Source of the DNA: Compostibacter hankyongensis
Lineage (GTDB): Bacteria; Bacteroidota; Bacteroidia; Chitinophagales; Chitinophagaceae
Reading direction: 5' to 3'
NCBI RefSeq assembly: GCF_039541075.1
Contig: NZ_BAABFN010000002.1
Location: 682,001 to 746,000, forward strand
DNA: 64,000 nucleotides
Part shown: positions 44,044-53,283 of the stretch, piece after piece
Layout of the letters: each line of letters opens with the position of its first letter
How positions within the stretch are numbered: position 1 is the stretch's first letter
Translations under genes and position numbers: made by a program
Notes under the pieces: model-generated
What the model was told of the DNA's origin: nothing
The model's database searches: none
What the model saw: the letters and a program-made list of their open reading frames with translations, nothing else

Positions 44044-44391
44044 CTACAAGTTGAAGATGAGGGCTTCGTCGCGGTCTTCTACCGGTATCTGCCGGATAAA
44101 GTTGTTGTATTCCTGGCTGTGCCCGTTATCGGCCACATAAGCGTCGAGGCTATAGCCGATCTTGTGGCCCGGCGCTTCTATCAGATAAAGTATGGCCGAA
44201 TCGGCGGGGTCGGACTCGCCTTCGAAGCGATAGACCTTTATGATCTTCAGCTCATCCGGCTGGTAGTACTCGGCCGCTCCGCTGCCCAGGCCGAGACCCT
44301 GCGGCGTATATACGAATTCCTCATCCATGCGGCGGGCATGAAGCTGCTCCAGCACCGCCGTGACGGTGGTCATTTCTGATGGCTTTTCCAT
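44044..44391 (-). CDS. Hypothetical protein, 115 aa
   Basis: I do not recognise a family. The protein is soluble and acidic, with a helix-rich start (TTVTAVLEQLHARRMDEEFV) and a beta-rich middle (LKIIKVYRFEGESDPADSAI, then LYLIEAPGHKIGYSLDAYVA). It is followed by DNGHSQEYNNFIRQI. The composition, codon use like its neighbours and a terminator at the stop all favour a real gene. The 85-residue gene upstream on the same strand may be its partner (89 bases apart). Confidence 0.65.
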   Translation of the reverse strand: MEKPSEMTTVTAVLEQLHARRMDEEFVYTPQGLGLGSGAAEYYQPDELKIIKVYRFEGESDPADSAILYLIEAPGHKIGYSLDAYVADNGHSQEYNNFIRQIPVEDRDEALIFNL

Positions 44392-44480
44392 ATGATGCTG
44401 TATTGATACCTGTTGAAAAGTGGCGTTCCGTTCACCGGCTTGCAGCCGGATCCCGGATCCTGCGGACGATAACCGGCAGC

Positions 44481-44738
44481 TCAGGCTTCATACCGGTCCT
44501 GACGCCGGATGGCATTGGCCAGCGCATCCACAAAATCCATAAAGGTCTCGTCCACATGGCTGCCGCAGTTATAGTTGTCGTGCTCCTTGAAGATAATGAC
44601 CTGCTTGCCAAAACGAAGCACCAACTCGGGGTCCACCGGCCGTACGATATAGTCTGTACGGTCGGCCGTGACGGATTTCAGCACCACGGCCATGTGGTCC
44701 GCCGCGTCATAGTTGAAATTTATATTGAACTCGACCAT
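44481..44738 (-). CDS. Hypothetical protein, 85 aa
   Basis: An unrecognised small soluble protein: MVEFNINFNYDAADHMAVVL leads into strands TDYIVRPVDPELVLRFGKQV and a C-terminal helix ETFMDFVDALANAIRR. It has the look of a compact alpha/beta domain. It lies upstream of the 115-residue hypothetical gene on the same strand and divergent from the SDR gene 102 bases away. Confidence 0.62.
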   Translation of the reverse strand: MVEFNINFNYDAADHMAVVLKSVTADRTDYIVRPVDPELVLRFGKQVIIFKEHDNYNCGSHVDETFMDFVDALANAIRRQDRYEA

Positions 44739-44808
44739 GTGATCGCCTGTCTTTCCGGTTAAACTTCAAAAAACATGCCCGACATAGGGGTATTCTCCCC
44801 ATCTCTCC

Positions 44809-44816
44809 TATTTTTG
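44809..44816 (+). promoter_or_regulatory. -7 box TATTTTTG for the SDR gene
   Basis: A perfect consensus 24 bases before the ATG at 44841. Confidence 0.55.
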
Positions 44817-44840
44817 CATTCCAAACCAAGCAAACGATCT

Positions 44841-45656
44841 ATGAGCGCCGATTTTAAGGACAAAGTAGTGGTCATCACCGGAGGCAGCTCCGGTATCGGG
44901 GAAGCCTTGGTAAAGGCCTTTTTACAGGAAGGGGCCAAGGTGGCCGCCTGCGGACGGCAGGAAGCCGCGCTTGCTGCGCTGCAAAGCAGCCACGCCGGCA
45001 GCGACCTGCTCACCCGCCGGGCCGACGTCAGCCGGGAAACGGATTGCCGCGACTTCATCGACGCGGTTGTCCACGCCTGGGGAGGCATCGACATCCTCAT
45101 CAACAATGCCGGCGGCTCCATGCGGGGCCTGTTCGGAGACATGAAAGACATGGCCGTATTAAAGAAGCTGATGGACAGCAATTTCTGGGGAACGGTCTAC
45201 TGCACGCACTACGCCCTCCCCCATATCCGGGAGCGCCGGGGCGTCATTGCGGGGATATCTTCCATTGCGGGTTACCGGGGGCTGCCGGGCCGTACCGGGT
45301 ACTCCGCTTCCAAATTTGCCATGCAGGGCTTTCTGGAGACCCTCAGGACCGAGCTCCTTCATACAGGCGTGCATGTGATGTGGGTATGCCCCGGCTTCAC
45401 CGCCTCCAACATCCGGAATACGGCGCTGAATGAAAAAGGGGAAGTGCAGGGAGAAACGCCGCTGCAGGAAGACCGGCTGATGACCGCTGCCGAAGTGGCC
45501 GCGGCTACCCTCGGCGCCATCCGGAAGCGGAAACGCACCCTCGTGCTCACCGGACAGGGAAAACTTACCGTATGGCTGAACCGGCTGATACCCGGTATGA
45601 TGGACAGGATCGTCTATAATCATTTTAAAAAAGAGCCCGGATCTCCTTTAAAATAG
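44841..45656 (+). CDS. Short-chain dehydrogenase/reductase
   Basis: The 271-residue classical SDR starts MSADFKDKVVVITGG. The nucleotide-binding motif TGGSSGIG lies at residues 13-20 and the catalytic Tyr154/Lys158 in YSASK, with Ser in AGISSIAGY upstream and NNAGGSM (NNAG) between. It should be an NAD(P)-dependent oxidoreductase, but the substrate is not evident. The promoter box 24 bases upstream sets the start. Confidence 0.92.
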   Translation: MSADFKDKVVVITGGSSGIGEALVKAFLQEGAKVAACGRQEAALAALQSSHAGSDLLTRRADVSRETDCRDFIDAVVHAWGGIDILINNAGGSMRGLFGDMKDMAVLKKLMDSNFWGTVYCTHYALPHIRERRGVIAGISSIAGYRGLPGRTGYSASKFAMQGFLETLRTELLHTGVHVMWVCPGFTASNIRNTALNEKGEVQGETPLQEDRLMTAAEVAAATLGAIRKRKRTLVLTGQGKLTVWLNRLIPGMMDRIVYNHFKKEPGSPLK

Positions 45657-45689
45657 GCGGTCATTACGGGTTTTATGCCCCGCTTTTAG

Positions 45690-45697
45690 TAAACTTG
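45690..45697 (+). promoter_or_regulatory. -7 box TAAACTTG
   Basis: One base from TAnnTTTG, 38 bases before the ATG at 45736. Confidence 0.4.
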
Positions 45698-45735
45698 CAC
45701 CCGGGCCCTGCCGGTTCGCACATTTTATAGGTTTC

Positions 45736-46563
45736 ATGTCAGTCATTACGCTTACATCTGATATTGGTATGCAGGACTATCTGATCGGGGCTATCCGGGG
45801 ACAGCTTCATCAGCTGTGCCGCGATCACGAGGTGATTGACATTTCACATAATATTACCCCCTTCAACTTCCCCCAAACGGCCTATCTCTGCAAAAGCGCC
45901 TATCCGCATTTCCCGGACAACACCTTTCACCTTATCCTGGTCAACCTGTTCGACCGGCGGCCGGATCACTTCCTGCTGGCCTGGCACGACGGCCATTATT
46001 TCTGCTGCGCCGACAACGGGCTGCTCACCATGATCCTCGGCGGAAAACCGGATATGACCATCCGGCTGCCTTTCGGACAGGATCAACCCCGGCATCTGGT
46101 GGGCGTGGTCCGGCTTTTCGGAATGGCCATCGACCGCCTGTCCCGGGGAGAAGCCCTCAACCGACTGGGTGAGGAAACGGATACCCTGGTGGAAAGGCTC
46201 AGCCTGCAGCCCCTGATCCATGACGACTGGATAGAAGGACAGATCATCCATATCGACCATTTTGAAAATGTGGTGATCAACATTACCCGGCAGCAGTTTG
46301 AGGCCCAGCGGCGGGGACGCCCTTTTCGCATCCTGGTGATGCGCGACGAGTATATCAGCCAGATCAGCGACACCTATGCCGACGTGGCGGAAGGCAACAA
46401 GCTGGCCCTGTTCAATACGGCCGGCTTTCTGGAGATCGCCGTCAACAAGGGAAACGCGGCCGGTCTTTTCGGGCTGCAGAGCTTTAACCAGGAACAGCTC
46501 AAGGGCGGCAATTACTACCAGAGCCAGCTGTTCTATCAAACCGTCCGCATCTATTTTGAATAA
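45736..46563 (+). CDS. SAM hydroxide adenosyltransferase (DUF62)
   Basis: The 275-residue protein begins MSVITLTSDIGMQDYLIGAI and has the DUF62 signatures: IDISHNITPFNFPQTAYL and FCCADNGLLTMILG near residue 95. The family includes fluorinase and chlorinase, but the common members hydrolyse SAM to adenosine and methionine. This window shows no halogenation neighbours, so the hydrolase function is the default reading. It lies in a plus-strand series between the SDR and DUF2723 genes. Confidence 0.9.
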   Translation: MSVITLTSDIGMQDYLIGAIRGQLHQLCRDHEVIDISHNITPFNFPQTAYLCKSAYPHFPDNTFHLILVNLFDRRPDHFLLAWHDGHYFCCADNGLLTMILGGKPDMTIRLPFGQDQPRHLVGVVRLFGMAIDRLSRGEALNRLGEETDTLVERLSLQPLIHDDWIEGQIIHIDHFENVVINITRQQFEAQRRGRPFRILVMRDEYISQISDTYADVAEGNKLALFNTAGFLEIAVNKGNAAGLFGLQSFNQEQLKGGNYYQSQLFYQTVRIYFE

Positions 46564-46618
46564 AGCCGCGCCCCCTGCCAAATATCCAAATAGATACGGG
46601 GAAGCACCAATATTTTTC

Positions 46619-46626
46619 TATTTTTG
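46619..46626 (+). promoter_or_regulatory. -7 box TATTTTTG for the DUF2723 gene
   Basis: A perfect consensus 22 bases before the ATG at 46648. Confidence 0.55.
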
Positions 46627-46647
46627 CCGCAACCTTAAACCGGCACC

Positions 46648-49600
46648 ATGAACTTCAGAAAGATCAATAATATTACGGGGTGGATCGTCTGCATTATCGC
46701 CTGTACGGTCTATGCCCTTACCCGTGAGGCTACCGCGAGCTTCTGGGACTGCGGGGAGTTTATCTCCAGCGCCTTTAAGATGCAGGTGCCCCATCCGCCC
46801 GGCACCCCCACCTTCCTGCTGCTCGGTCGCCTGTTTGTGATCTTTCTGGGGGGTACGGCCCAGACGGCTGCCCGGGATGTGAACCTGCTTTCCGCCCTGG
46901 CCAGCGGCTTCACCATCCTGTTCCTGTTCTGGACCATCACCCATTTTGCCCGGCGGACCATGGCCGGCCGGGATGAGGTGCTCAGCACCGAAAAGATCAT
47001 CGCCATCATGGGAGCCGGCGTTGTCGGCGCGCTGGCCTATACCTTTTCGGATACTTTCTGGTTCTCCGCCGTGGAAGGCGAAGTATATGCCCTGGCCTCC
47101 CTCTTCACAGCGCTCATCATCTGGGCCATGCTGAAATGGGAACACCAGGCCGACGATCCGCATGCGGACCGCTGGATACTCTTTATCGCGCTGATGATCG
47201 GGCTCTCTATCGGTGTCCACCTGCTGTGTATACTGACCATCCCGGCCATCGTGATGATCTATTACTTCCGCCGGTATAAGGTTACCCGCTGGGGTACCCT
47301 GTGGGCCTTCGTCATCGGATGCCTGATCACCGGCTTTGTGCAGGTCTTTGTGATCCAGTATTCGGTAAAAGGCGCCGGCGCTTTTGATGTGATGTTCGTC
47401 AACGGCTTCGGAATGCCCTTTAACAGCGGCTCTTATTTTTATCTGGCCCTGCTCATTGTGCTGCTGATCCTCGGTATCCGCTGGGCCCGGAAAAAACAAC
47501 ATTATTTTGTGCATCTGGGCCTGTATTCCGTGGTATTTATCCTGATCGGCTATTCCGTTTATTTCACCACGCTCATCCGCGCCAATGCCAGCCCCTCCAT
47601 CAATATGCAGGACGTAAGCGACCCCATCGCACTGGTCTCTTACCTGGACCGGAGCCAGTATGGCGACTTCCCCATTGTTTACGGGCCGGACTTTACCGCC
47701 AAGCCCATCCGTTACGACGACGGAGCCAAGGTCTATGAAAAGAACCTCAAGACCGGCAAGTACGAGGTAGCCGGCAGAAAGCCCGTTCCGGTATACGACG
47801 CGGGCGACGAACACCTTTTCCCGCGTATCTGGGATGCGGGCAACGAGCAGGGACATGCCGACTTCTACCGGCAGTGGCTCGGGCTGGCCGAGGGACAGAA
47901 ACCGACTTTCGGCGACAACCTCAGCTGGTTCTTTTCCTACCAGCTTACCTGGATGTATACACGCTATTTCCTGTGGAACTTCAGCGGGCGGCAGAACGAT
48001 GTACAGGGCTTTGGTAACGTGCGCGACGGCAACTGGATTACCGGTATCCCCTTCGTGGACAATATCCGGCTGGGCGATCAGCATCAGATGCCGGACAGCC
48101 TCCAGCACAACAAGGCGCATAACAAGCTGTACGGCCTGCCCTTTATCCTGGGCATCATCGGGCTGCTGTTTCACCTGAACCGGCACCGGCGCGACTTCCT
48201 CGTGAACCTGCTGCTGTTTTTCTTCACCGGCATCGCCATCGTTATCTATCTGAACCAGCCGGGCAACCAGCCCCGCGAACGGGACTATGCCTACGCGGGC
48301 TCCTTCTATGCCTTTGCGATCTGGATAGGCCTGGGCGTGCTGTCCGTCTACGACTTCTTTAAAAAGAAAGTTTCCGGGACCCTGTCGGCGGCCGGCGCCT
48401 CCGTGCTCTGCCTGCTGGCGGTACCCGTCATCATGGGCTTCCAGGAATGGGACGATCACGACCGCTCCCAGAAAACGCTGCCCCGGGATGTGGCTTCGGA
48501 TTATCTCGAATCCTGCGCTCCCAATGCCATCCTCTTCACCGAAGGTGATAATGATACCTATCCCCTCTGGTATGCCCAGGAGGTGGAAGGCGTCCGGCCC
48601 GATATCCGGATCATCAACCTCAGCCTGCTGGGGGTAGACTGGTATATCGATGCCCTGCGCCATGCGGTGAACAAATCTGCTCCCGTGCCCATGAGCTGGG
48701 CCCCGGATAAATATGTGGGAGACAAGCGCAATTATATTCCGCTGGTAGAAGCTCAGAATATCCCCAAGGACCGGTATTTCGACCTCAACGAGATCATGAA
48801 CTTCATGGGCAATGACGATCCCAAATACAAAGTATCCGGCGGCGGCGGGGAGCCGCTCAACTACCTGCCCACCAAGAATGTATTTATCCCGGTGGATAAG
48901 GAAAAGGCTGTCCGGGACAAGGTAGTGCCCCCCGGAACGGATACCAGCCAGATCCTGGCCCAGGTACCCTTCCAGATCCCCAAGACCCTGCTGTTCAAGA
49001 ACGACCTGCTGATGCTCAATATCATCGCGGCCAGCCACTGGGAACGCCCCGTCTATTTCACCAGCCCGCTGAGCCCCAGCCGCATCGGCCTGGGCAGCTA
49101 TCTGGAGATGGACGGCCTCACCTACCGGCTGGTACCCATGCGCAGCGCCGGGGACAACAACAGCCTGTTTGACGCCGGAAATGTAAATGTGAGCTTCGCC
49201 TACGAAAACATGATGGACAAGTTCAGCTTCGGAGGTGCGCAAACGCCCGGCACCTATTTCGACGAGCCGAACCGCCGTATGCTGATGTCTATCCGCAGCG
49301 CTTATGCCAAGCTGGGCCTTGCGCTTGCCCAGGAAGGCAAGAAGGACAGCGCCCTGAAGGCCCTGAACCGCAGCGATAAAAACATCCTGGAGGAGAATTT
49401 CCCGTATGCGTTAACGTCCCCCAACAACTCGCATAACATTACCTCCCTCACCACGGTGTATGCCTACTATATGGCGGGGGATACGGTCAAGGCCGGCAAG
49501 ATCTCCGACGAGATCATGCGGGATTGTCAGCAGCAGCTCAACTATTACAATGCGCTGCCGCAGAGCAAATTCAGCCAGGGGCTGCAGCAGGATGCCCGGA

Positions 49601-49731
49601 TGGCCAATATGATCATCTCCCAGCTGCAGGAGTGGAAGGAAAAGCTCGGAAAAACCGGTACCGTTTCCCCGGAGCTGCCGCAGGTGCTCGATTCCGGCAA
49701 GAAAGCCGCCGACTCCGGAAGGGCAAAATAA
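46648..49731 (+). CDS. DUF2723 membrane protein, 1027 aa
   Basis: The large inner-membrane protein begins with a span (WIVCIIACTVYALT) and the family's hallmark TREATASFWDCGEFISSAFK, followed by VPHPPGTPTFLLLGRLF. About twelve spans fill the first 570 residues. The remainder is a soluble extracytoplasmic part (FTEGDNDTYPLWYAQEVEGV and a TPR-like end). The fold belongs with GT-C type glycosyltransferases (protein O-mannosyltransferase relatives), common in Bacteroidota, where protein O-glycosylation is likely but not proven for this gene. Confidence 0.9.
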   Translation: MNFRKINNITGWIVCIIACTVYALTREATASFWDCGEFISSAFKMQVPHPPGTPTFLLLGRLFVIFLGGTAQTAARDVNLLSALASGFTILFLFWTITHFARRTMAGRDEVLSTEKIIAIMGAGVVGALAYTFSDTFWFSAVEGEVYALASLFTALIIWAMLKWEHQADDPHADRWILFIALMIGLSIGVHLLCILTIPAIVMIYYFRRYKVTRWGTLWAFVIGCLITGFVQVFVIQYSVKGAGAFDVMFVNGFGMPFNSGSYFYLALLIVLLILGIRWARKKQHYFVHLGLYSVVFILIGYSVYFTTLIRANASPSINMQDVSDPIALVSYLDRSQYGDFPIVYGPDFTAKPIRYDDGAKVYEKNLKTGKYEVAGRKPVPVYDAGDEHLFPRIWDAGNEQGHADFYRQWLGLAEGQKPTFGDNLSWFFSYQLTWMYTRYFLWNFSGRQNDVQGFGNVRDGNWITGIPFVDNIRLGDQHQMPDSLQHNKAHNKLYGLPFILGIIGLLFHLNRHRRDFLVNLLLFFFTGIAIVIYLNQPGNQPRERDYAYAGSFYAFAIWIGLGVLSVYDFFKKKVSGTLSAAGASVLCLLAVPVIMGFQEWDDHDRSQKTLPRDVASDYLESCAPNAILFTEGDNDTYPLWYAQEVEGVRPDIRIINLSLLGVDWYIDALRHAVNKSAPVPMSWAPDKYVGDKRNYIPLVEAQNIPKDRYFDLNEIMNFMGNDDPKYKVSGGGGEPLNYLPTKNVFIPVDKEKAVRDKVVPPGTDTSQILAQVPFQIPKTLLFKNDLLMLNIIAASHWERPVYFTSPLSPSRIGLGSYLEMDGLTYRLVPMRSAGDNNSLFDAGNVNVSFAYENMMDKFSFGGAQTPGTYFDEPNRRMLMSIRSAYAKLGLALAQEGKKDSALKALNRSDKNILEENFPYALTSPNNSHNITSLTTVYAYYMAGDTVKAGKISDEIMRDCQQQLNYYNALPQSKFSQGLQQDARMANMIISQLQEWKEKLGKTGTVSPELPQVLDSGKKAADSGRAK

Positions 49732-49806
49732 CCCGTGGCTTACGGGGGGCCGCCAGCCGTACGGCGGCAAGCCGGCCATCTGCAGACGGTCATACAGCCG
49801 CAGACG

Positions 49807-49858
49807 ATCGCATAAAAAAACCTGTCTCACCAAGGCGAGACAGGTTTTTTTATGCGAT
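49807..49858. terminator. Bidirectional terminator with 22-bp perfect arms
   Basis: Arms 49807-49828 and 49837-49858 are perfect inverted repeats around an 8-base loop. Each arm includes CCTGTCTC/GAGACAGG flanked by A7/T7, so T tracts follow the stem on both strands. It separates the convergent DUF2723 and TIM-barrel lipoprotein genes. Confidence 0.9.
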
Positions 49859-49901
49859 ACAGCGCCGGGAATATCCGGTGTGCCCGAAGGGGGCTCCGGC
49901 G

Positions 49902-50786
49902 CTATTTCAGGTTAGCCAGCGCCTGATCGAAATGCTGCAGGCTCTCCCGGATCTGCGGGATATTATCTTCCGGATGACTTTCGTACTCGATGGAAAACAA
50001 GCCCTGGAAATGCTGCCGGTGCAGCTCTTCCAGCATGGCGGGCAGATTGCAGACGCCGGTGCCCCAGATGGTATCTTCGGCCTTGGGCTCCCGTGCGCTG
50101 ACATCCTTAAAGTGCGATTCGATAATGCGCCCTTCCAGCTTTTTCAGGCATTCCACCGGATCGAGACCGGAACGGATCCAATGGCCCACATCTGCGCAGG
50201 AGCCGATACGTTTGCTTTTCCCCTGTATGGCGGCCAGCAGGGTATCCGGGCTCCAGTAATGCGAAGGGGCGGGATGATTGTGGATGGCTACGTTGATGCT
50301 GTACTGATCGCACAGCTGCGATACCAGATCCATATGCTCGGGCTTGGGCTCGGAAACGATGTTCTCGATCCCCATATTCCGGGCAAAGTCAAACAGCTTT
50401 TTCCAATCCTCCGGCGTTTCCGGAGTGATCACCCCGTAGGCCATCATCTTGACATCCTGCTGTTTCAGATAGTCCAGCACCTTTTGCTGAGCGGCGGCAT
50501 CCATCTTGAAATCGAGCGTGCCTTCGAGCCCCCCGCCGATCTTCTGACCGGGGAAGCCCTCGATATAGTGCAGCCCCAGCGACTTGGTCTTGTCTACCGC
50601 CTCAAAGAAAGAAAAGTTGCGGAAGGTATAGGCCTGTACGCCCATCTTCCAGCCGAGGGCATCAGCCGTGACGGAGTCCTGTGTGGAGTCTCCCTGCTCA
50701 GCGGAACCGCTTCCGCCCGAAGACTGGCAGGCGGAGATACTGCCGGCCAGCAGCAGCACTGCGGCAAATTGAACGATACGTTTCAT
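49902..50786 (-). CDS. Xylose-isomerase-like TIM-barrel lipoprotein
   Basis: The 294-residue protein has a lipobox (SISAC, Cys20) and a Ser/Gly-rich tether to about residue 40. An AP-endonuclease-2/sugar isomerase barrel follows: GVQAYTFRNFSFFEAVDK, then NVAIHNHPAPSHYW, GSCADVGHWIRSG and FSIEYESH, whose His, Glu and Asp match metal ligands of the family. It is probably a periplasmic sugar-related isomerase or lyase of unknown substrate. It sits next to an AI-2E-type transporter gene on the same strand. Confidence 0.87.
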   Translation of the reverse strand: MKRIVQFAAVLLLAGSISACQSSGGSGSAEQGDSTQDSVTADALGWKMGVQAYTFRNFSFFEAVDKTKSLGLHYIEGFPGQKIGGGLEGTLDFKMDAAAQQKVLDYLKQQDVKMMAYGVITPETPEDWKKLFDFARNMGIENIVSEPKPEHMDLVSQLCDQYSINVAIHNHPAPSHYWSPDTLLAAIQGKSKRIGSCADVGHWIRSGLDPVECLKKLEGRIIESHFKDVSAREPKAEDTIWGTGVCNLPAMLEELHRQHFQGLFSIEYESHPEDNIPQIRESLQHFDQALANLK

Positions 50787-50879
50787 ACATTGTGTTTAAA
50801 AGGTTAGAAAAAGCGATGTCGGAAGCCCAAGATTACAAAATATCGGTTAACCGGGCAATATGTGCCGGCGCTTGCGGGC

Positions 50880-51998
50880 TCATCTGTCGGCCCTGCGCCG
50901 TCCCGCCTTCCGGCGCAGCCTGAGCATCCTGCTGCCCGGCTCTTCCGGCTCTTCGCCCAGGATCAGCCCCCAGGGGCGAAGCTCTTCCACCCGGTCGAAC
51001 ACAATCTTGGCGATAGCGATAATGGGAATAGAAAGAAACATGCCCGCAACGCCCCAGATGACCTCCCCTACGATCACCCCCAGCACCGAGATAAGCGCAT
51101 TGACCCGCACCTGCGAGCCCACGATACGCGGCCGGATGACATTGCTGTCCAGGAAATGGATGACCAGCACGGCGATGACCACCAGCAGCAGCTTGCCGGC
51201 CGCCGCGCTGCTGAAGGTGATGAACATGCTGAGAAAAAGCGCCACAAAGATGCCTACATAAGGGATGACGTTCAGCAGACCGGTAAAGATGCCCAGCAAC
51301 CCCGCATACGGGATACCCGCTATCCAGAACACGGCGGTAGTAAGGGCGGCCACGATGCAGAGCTGGAAAAAGAGCCCCACCACATACCGCTTGATGATAT
51401 ACTTGGTCTGCCTCACCACCTCATATACCGTGGTGCTGTGCCGCGGATGAAATACCGCAGCCAGGAAACGCACCAGCAGGTGCCGGTAGAACAGCAGGAA
51501 AAACACGTAGACCAGCATAAAAATAAACAGGATGATCTGCGAAGACAGGGAGAGCAGCGTTCTGCCGATGACAGAAGGACTCGTGGAAACCATATTGCTG
51601 GTGGCATTCTGCACCAGATCGCGCTGCTTTTCCAGGTTCAGGTGAAACTGTACCTGTATCCAGGCCTGTATATCGTGCACAGAATTGATCAGCTGCGCCT
51701 TAAACCGGGGCCAGTCCTTCATCAGCGATACCAGCTCCGAGCCGATCAGGAGCAGCACCGCGCATATCGCCGCCGCCAGCAACAGCACGCACAGCAATGC
51801 CGAAAGGCTGCGCGGAAAATACCACCTCCGTTCAAAAAAATTGGCCAGGGGCAGCAGCAGGATGGAAAACAAAAACGCAAACAGCAGCGGAGAGATGATC
51901 TCCTTCCCGATGATGGCCAGGTAACCGGTGATCAGCAGCGATACCAGCACAAAGGCCAGCTTGGCGTAAAACGGCAGGACAGGGGCTTTTACTTGCAT
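50880..51998 (-). CDS. AI-2E family transporter (PerM-like)
   Basis: The 372-residue membrane protein has the pattern of about eight spans with the conserved tail stretch LLNVIPYVGIFVALFLSMFI and, later, VNALISVLGVIVGEVIWGVA plus GMFLSIPIIAIAKIVFDRVE. The family was named for autoinducer-2 export, but many members do other transport tasks, including sodium/proton exchange. No lux genes are here, so the substrate is open. The gene overlaps nothing; the plus-strand vWA gene starts 181 bases away. Confidence 0.9.
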   Translation of the reverse strand: MQVKAPVLPFYAKLAFVLVSLLITGYLAIIGKEIISPLLFAFLFSILLLPLANFFERRWYFPRSLSALLCVLLLAAAICAVLLLIGSELVSLMKDWPRFKAQLINSVHDIQAWIQVQFHLNLEKQRDLVQNATSNMVSTSPSVIGRTLLSLSSQIILFIFMLVYVFFLLFYRHLLVRFLAAVFHPRHSTTVYEVVRQTKYIIKRYVVGLFFQLCIVAALTTAVFWIAGIPYAGLLGIFTGLLNVIPYVGIFVALFLSMFITFSSAAAGKLLLVVIAVLVIHFLDSNVIRPRIVGSQVRVNALISVLGVIVGEVIWGVAGMFLSIPIIAIAKIVFDRVEELRPWGLILGEEPEEPGSRMLRLRRKAGRRRADR

Positions 51999-52179
51999 GA
52001 TATATAATTTGAATTTATTTGAAACCGGTACATTAACAGGGCATTACATCGTCTTCCGAAGTTATGCCTTTTTAGCATCTGCTAAACACGAAAAAAGAAC
52101 GCAACCAAATCCCTCATTTTGGTGTAATTTCAGTGTTGAGAGCACATCAGTAACCGCAGAAACGGAAAAAGAAACGATC

Positions 52180-53277
52180 ATGCGTGCAGTATTGTTTAGC
52201 AAAATCATGCCTGCTGCGGAGGGGAAGTCGCCGTTTGAGCAGCTGCTCGATATTTTTTTACAACTGCTTACCTATACGAACGGAGATGCCGGGGAAGCCC
52301 TGAGCTGGCTGACCGAGCTGGATAAGGAATATCAGCTGACCGACGGCAAGTACGGCATCGGGGACTTTATCGAAAACCTGGAAGAAAAAGGTTACCTGGA
52401 CAGGGACCCGGGCAGCGGCCGGTTCAAGATTACGCCGAAAACCGAGCAGGGCATCCGCAAACGTTCCCTGGAGGAGATCTTCGGAAAGCTGAAAAAATCG
52501 TCACCCGGCAATCATCCTACCTATACCTCGGGCATGGGCGATGAGCTGAATCCGGACACCCGCCCTTACCAGTTCGGGGATACGCTGGAGCAGATCGATT
52601 TTACCGCTTCCATCCGCAATGCCCAGATCAACCACGGGCTGGAAAGCTTTAACATGGCGCAGGACGACCTGGAGATCCGGGAAACCGATTTCAAGGCGCA
52701 GACCTCCACCGTGCTGATGATCGACATTTCCCACTCCATGATCCTGTACGGGGAAGACCGCATCACGCCGGCTAAAAAGGTCGCCATGGCGCTGAGCGAG
52801 CTCATTTCGACCAAGTACCCGAAAGACACCCTGGACATCATCGTTTTCGGAAACGATGCCTGGCAGATCGCCATCAAAGATCTTCCTTATCTGCAGGTCG
52901 GACCTTTCCACACCAATACCGTCGCCGGCCTGGAGCTGGCCATGGACCTGCTGCGCAGGCGGAAAAATCCCAACAAGCAGATCTTTATGATCACCGACGG
53001 CAAGCCCACCTGTCTGAAGCAGGGCAAGCAGTATTATAAAAACAGTTTCGGCCTGGACCGGAAGATCCTGAGCCGTACGCTGAACCTGGCGGCACAATGC
53101 CGCAAGCTGAAAATACCGATCACCACCTTTATGGTAGCCAGCGATCCCTGGCTGCAGCAGTTCGTCAGGGAGTTTACCCAAACCAACAACGGCAAGGCCT
53201 TTTTCTCGGGACTGGATCAGCTGGGCAAGTTCGTATTTGTAGATTTTGAACGGAATAAACGGAAGTATTTAAGTTGA
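52180..53277 (+). CDS. von Willebrand factor A domain protein
   Basis: The 365-residue protein starts at an ATG (52180) with MRAVLFSKIMPAAEGKSPFE. A helical N-terminal half (LTYTNGDAGEALSWLTELDK) precedes the vWA domain. The MIDAS DxSxS is Asp182-Ser184-Ser186 (MIDISHSM). The conserved Thr/Asp in FMITDGKPT lies further on. An AAA+ gene follows by 6 bases; such vWA/MoxR-type pairs act together as metal-insertion or complex-remodelling chaperones. The client is unknown. Confidence 0.88.
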   Translation: MRAVLFSKIMPAAEGKSPFEQLLDIFLQLLTYTNGDAGEALSWLTELDKEYQLTDGKYGIGDFIENLEEKGYLDRDPGSGRFKITPKTEQGIRKRSLEEIFGKLKKSSPGNHPTYTSGMGDELNPDTRPYQFGDTLEQIDFTASIRNAQINHGLESFNMAQDDLEIRETDFKAQTSTVLMIDISHSMILYGEDRITPAKKVAMALSELISTKYPKDTLDIIVFGNDAWQIAIKDLPYLQVGPFHTNTVAGLELAMDLLRRRKNPNKQIFMITDGKPTCLKQGKQYYKNSFGLDRKILSRTLNLAAQCRKLKIPITTFMVASDPWLQQFVREFTQTNNGKAFFSGLDQLGKFVFVDFERNKRKYLS

Positions 53278-53283
53278 ATAAGT

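Noticed and set aside
45736..46563. Fluorinase or chlorinase reading of the DUF62 gene
   Set aside because: No halometabolite neighbours; the general SAM hydrolase group is far more common.
46618..49242. Long minus-strand open frame (874 codons) opposite the DUF2723 gene
   Set aside because: Antisense to a clear 1027-residue membrane protein; its product is His/Gln/Gly-rich without domain motifs, as expected of a shadow in GC-rich DNA.
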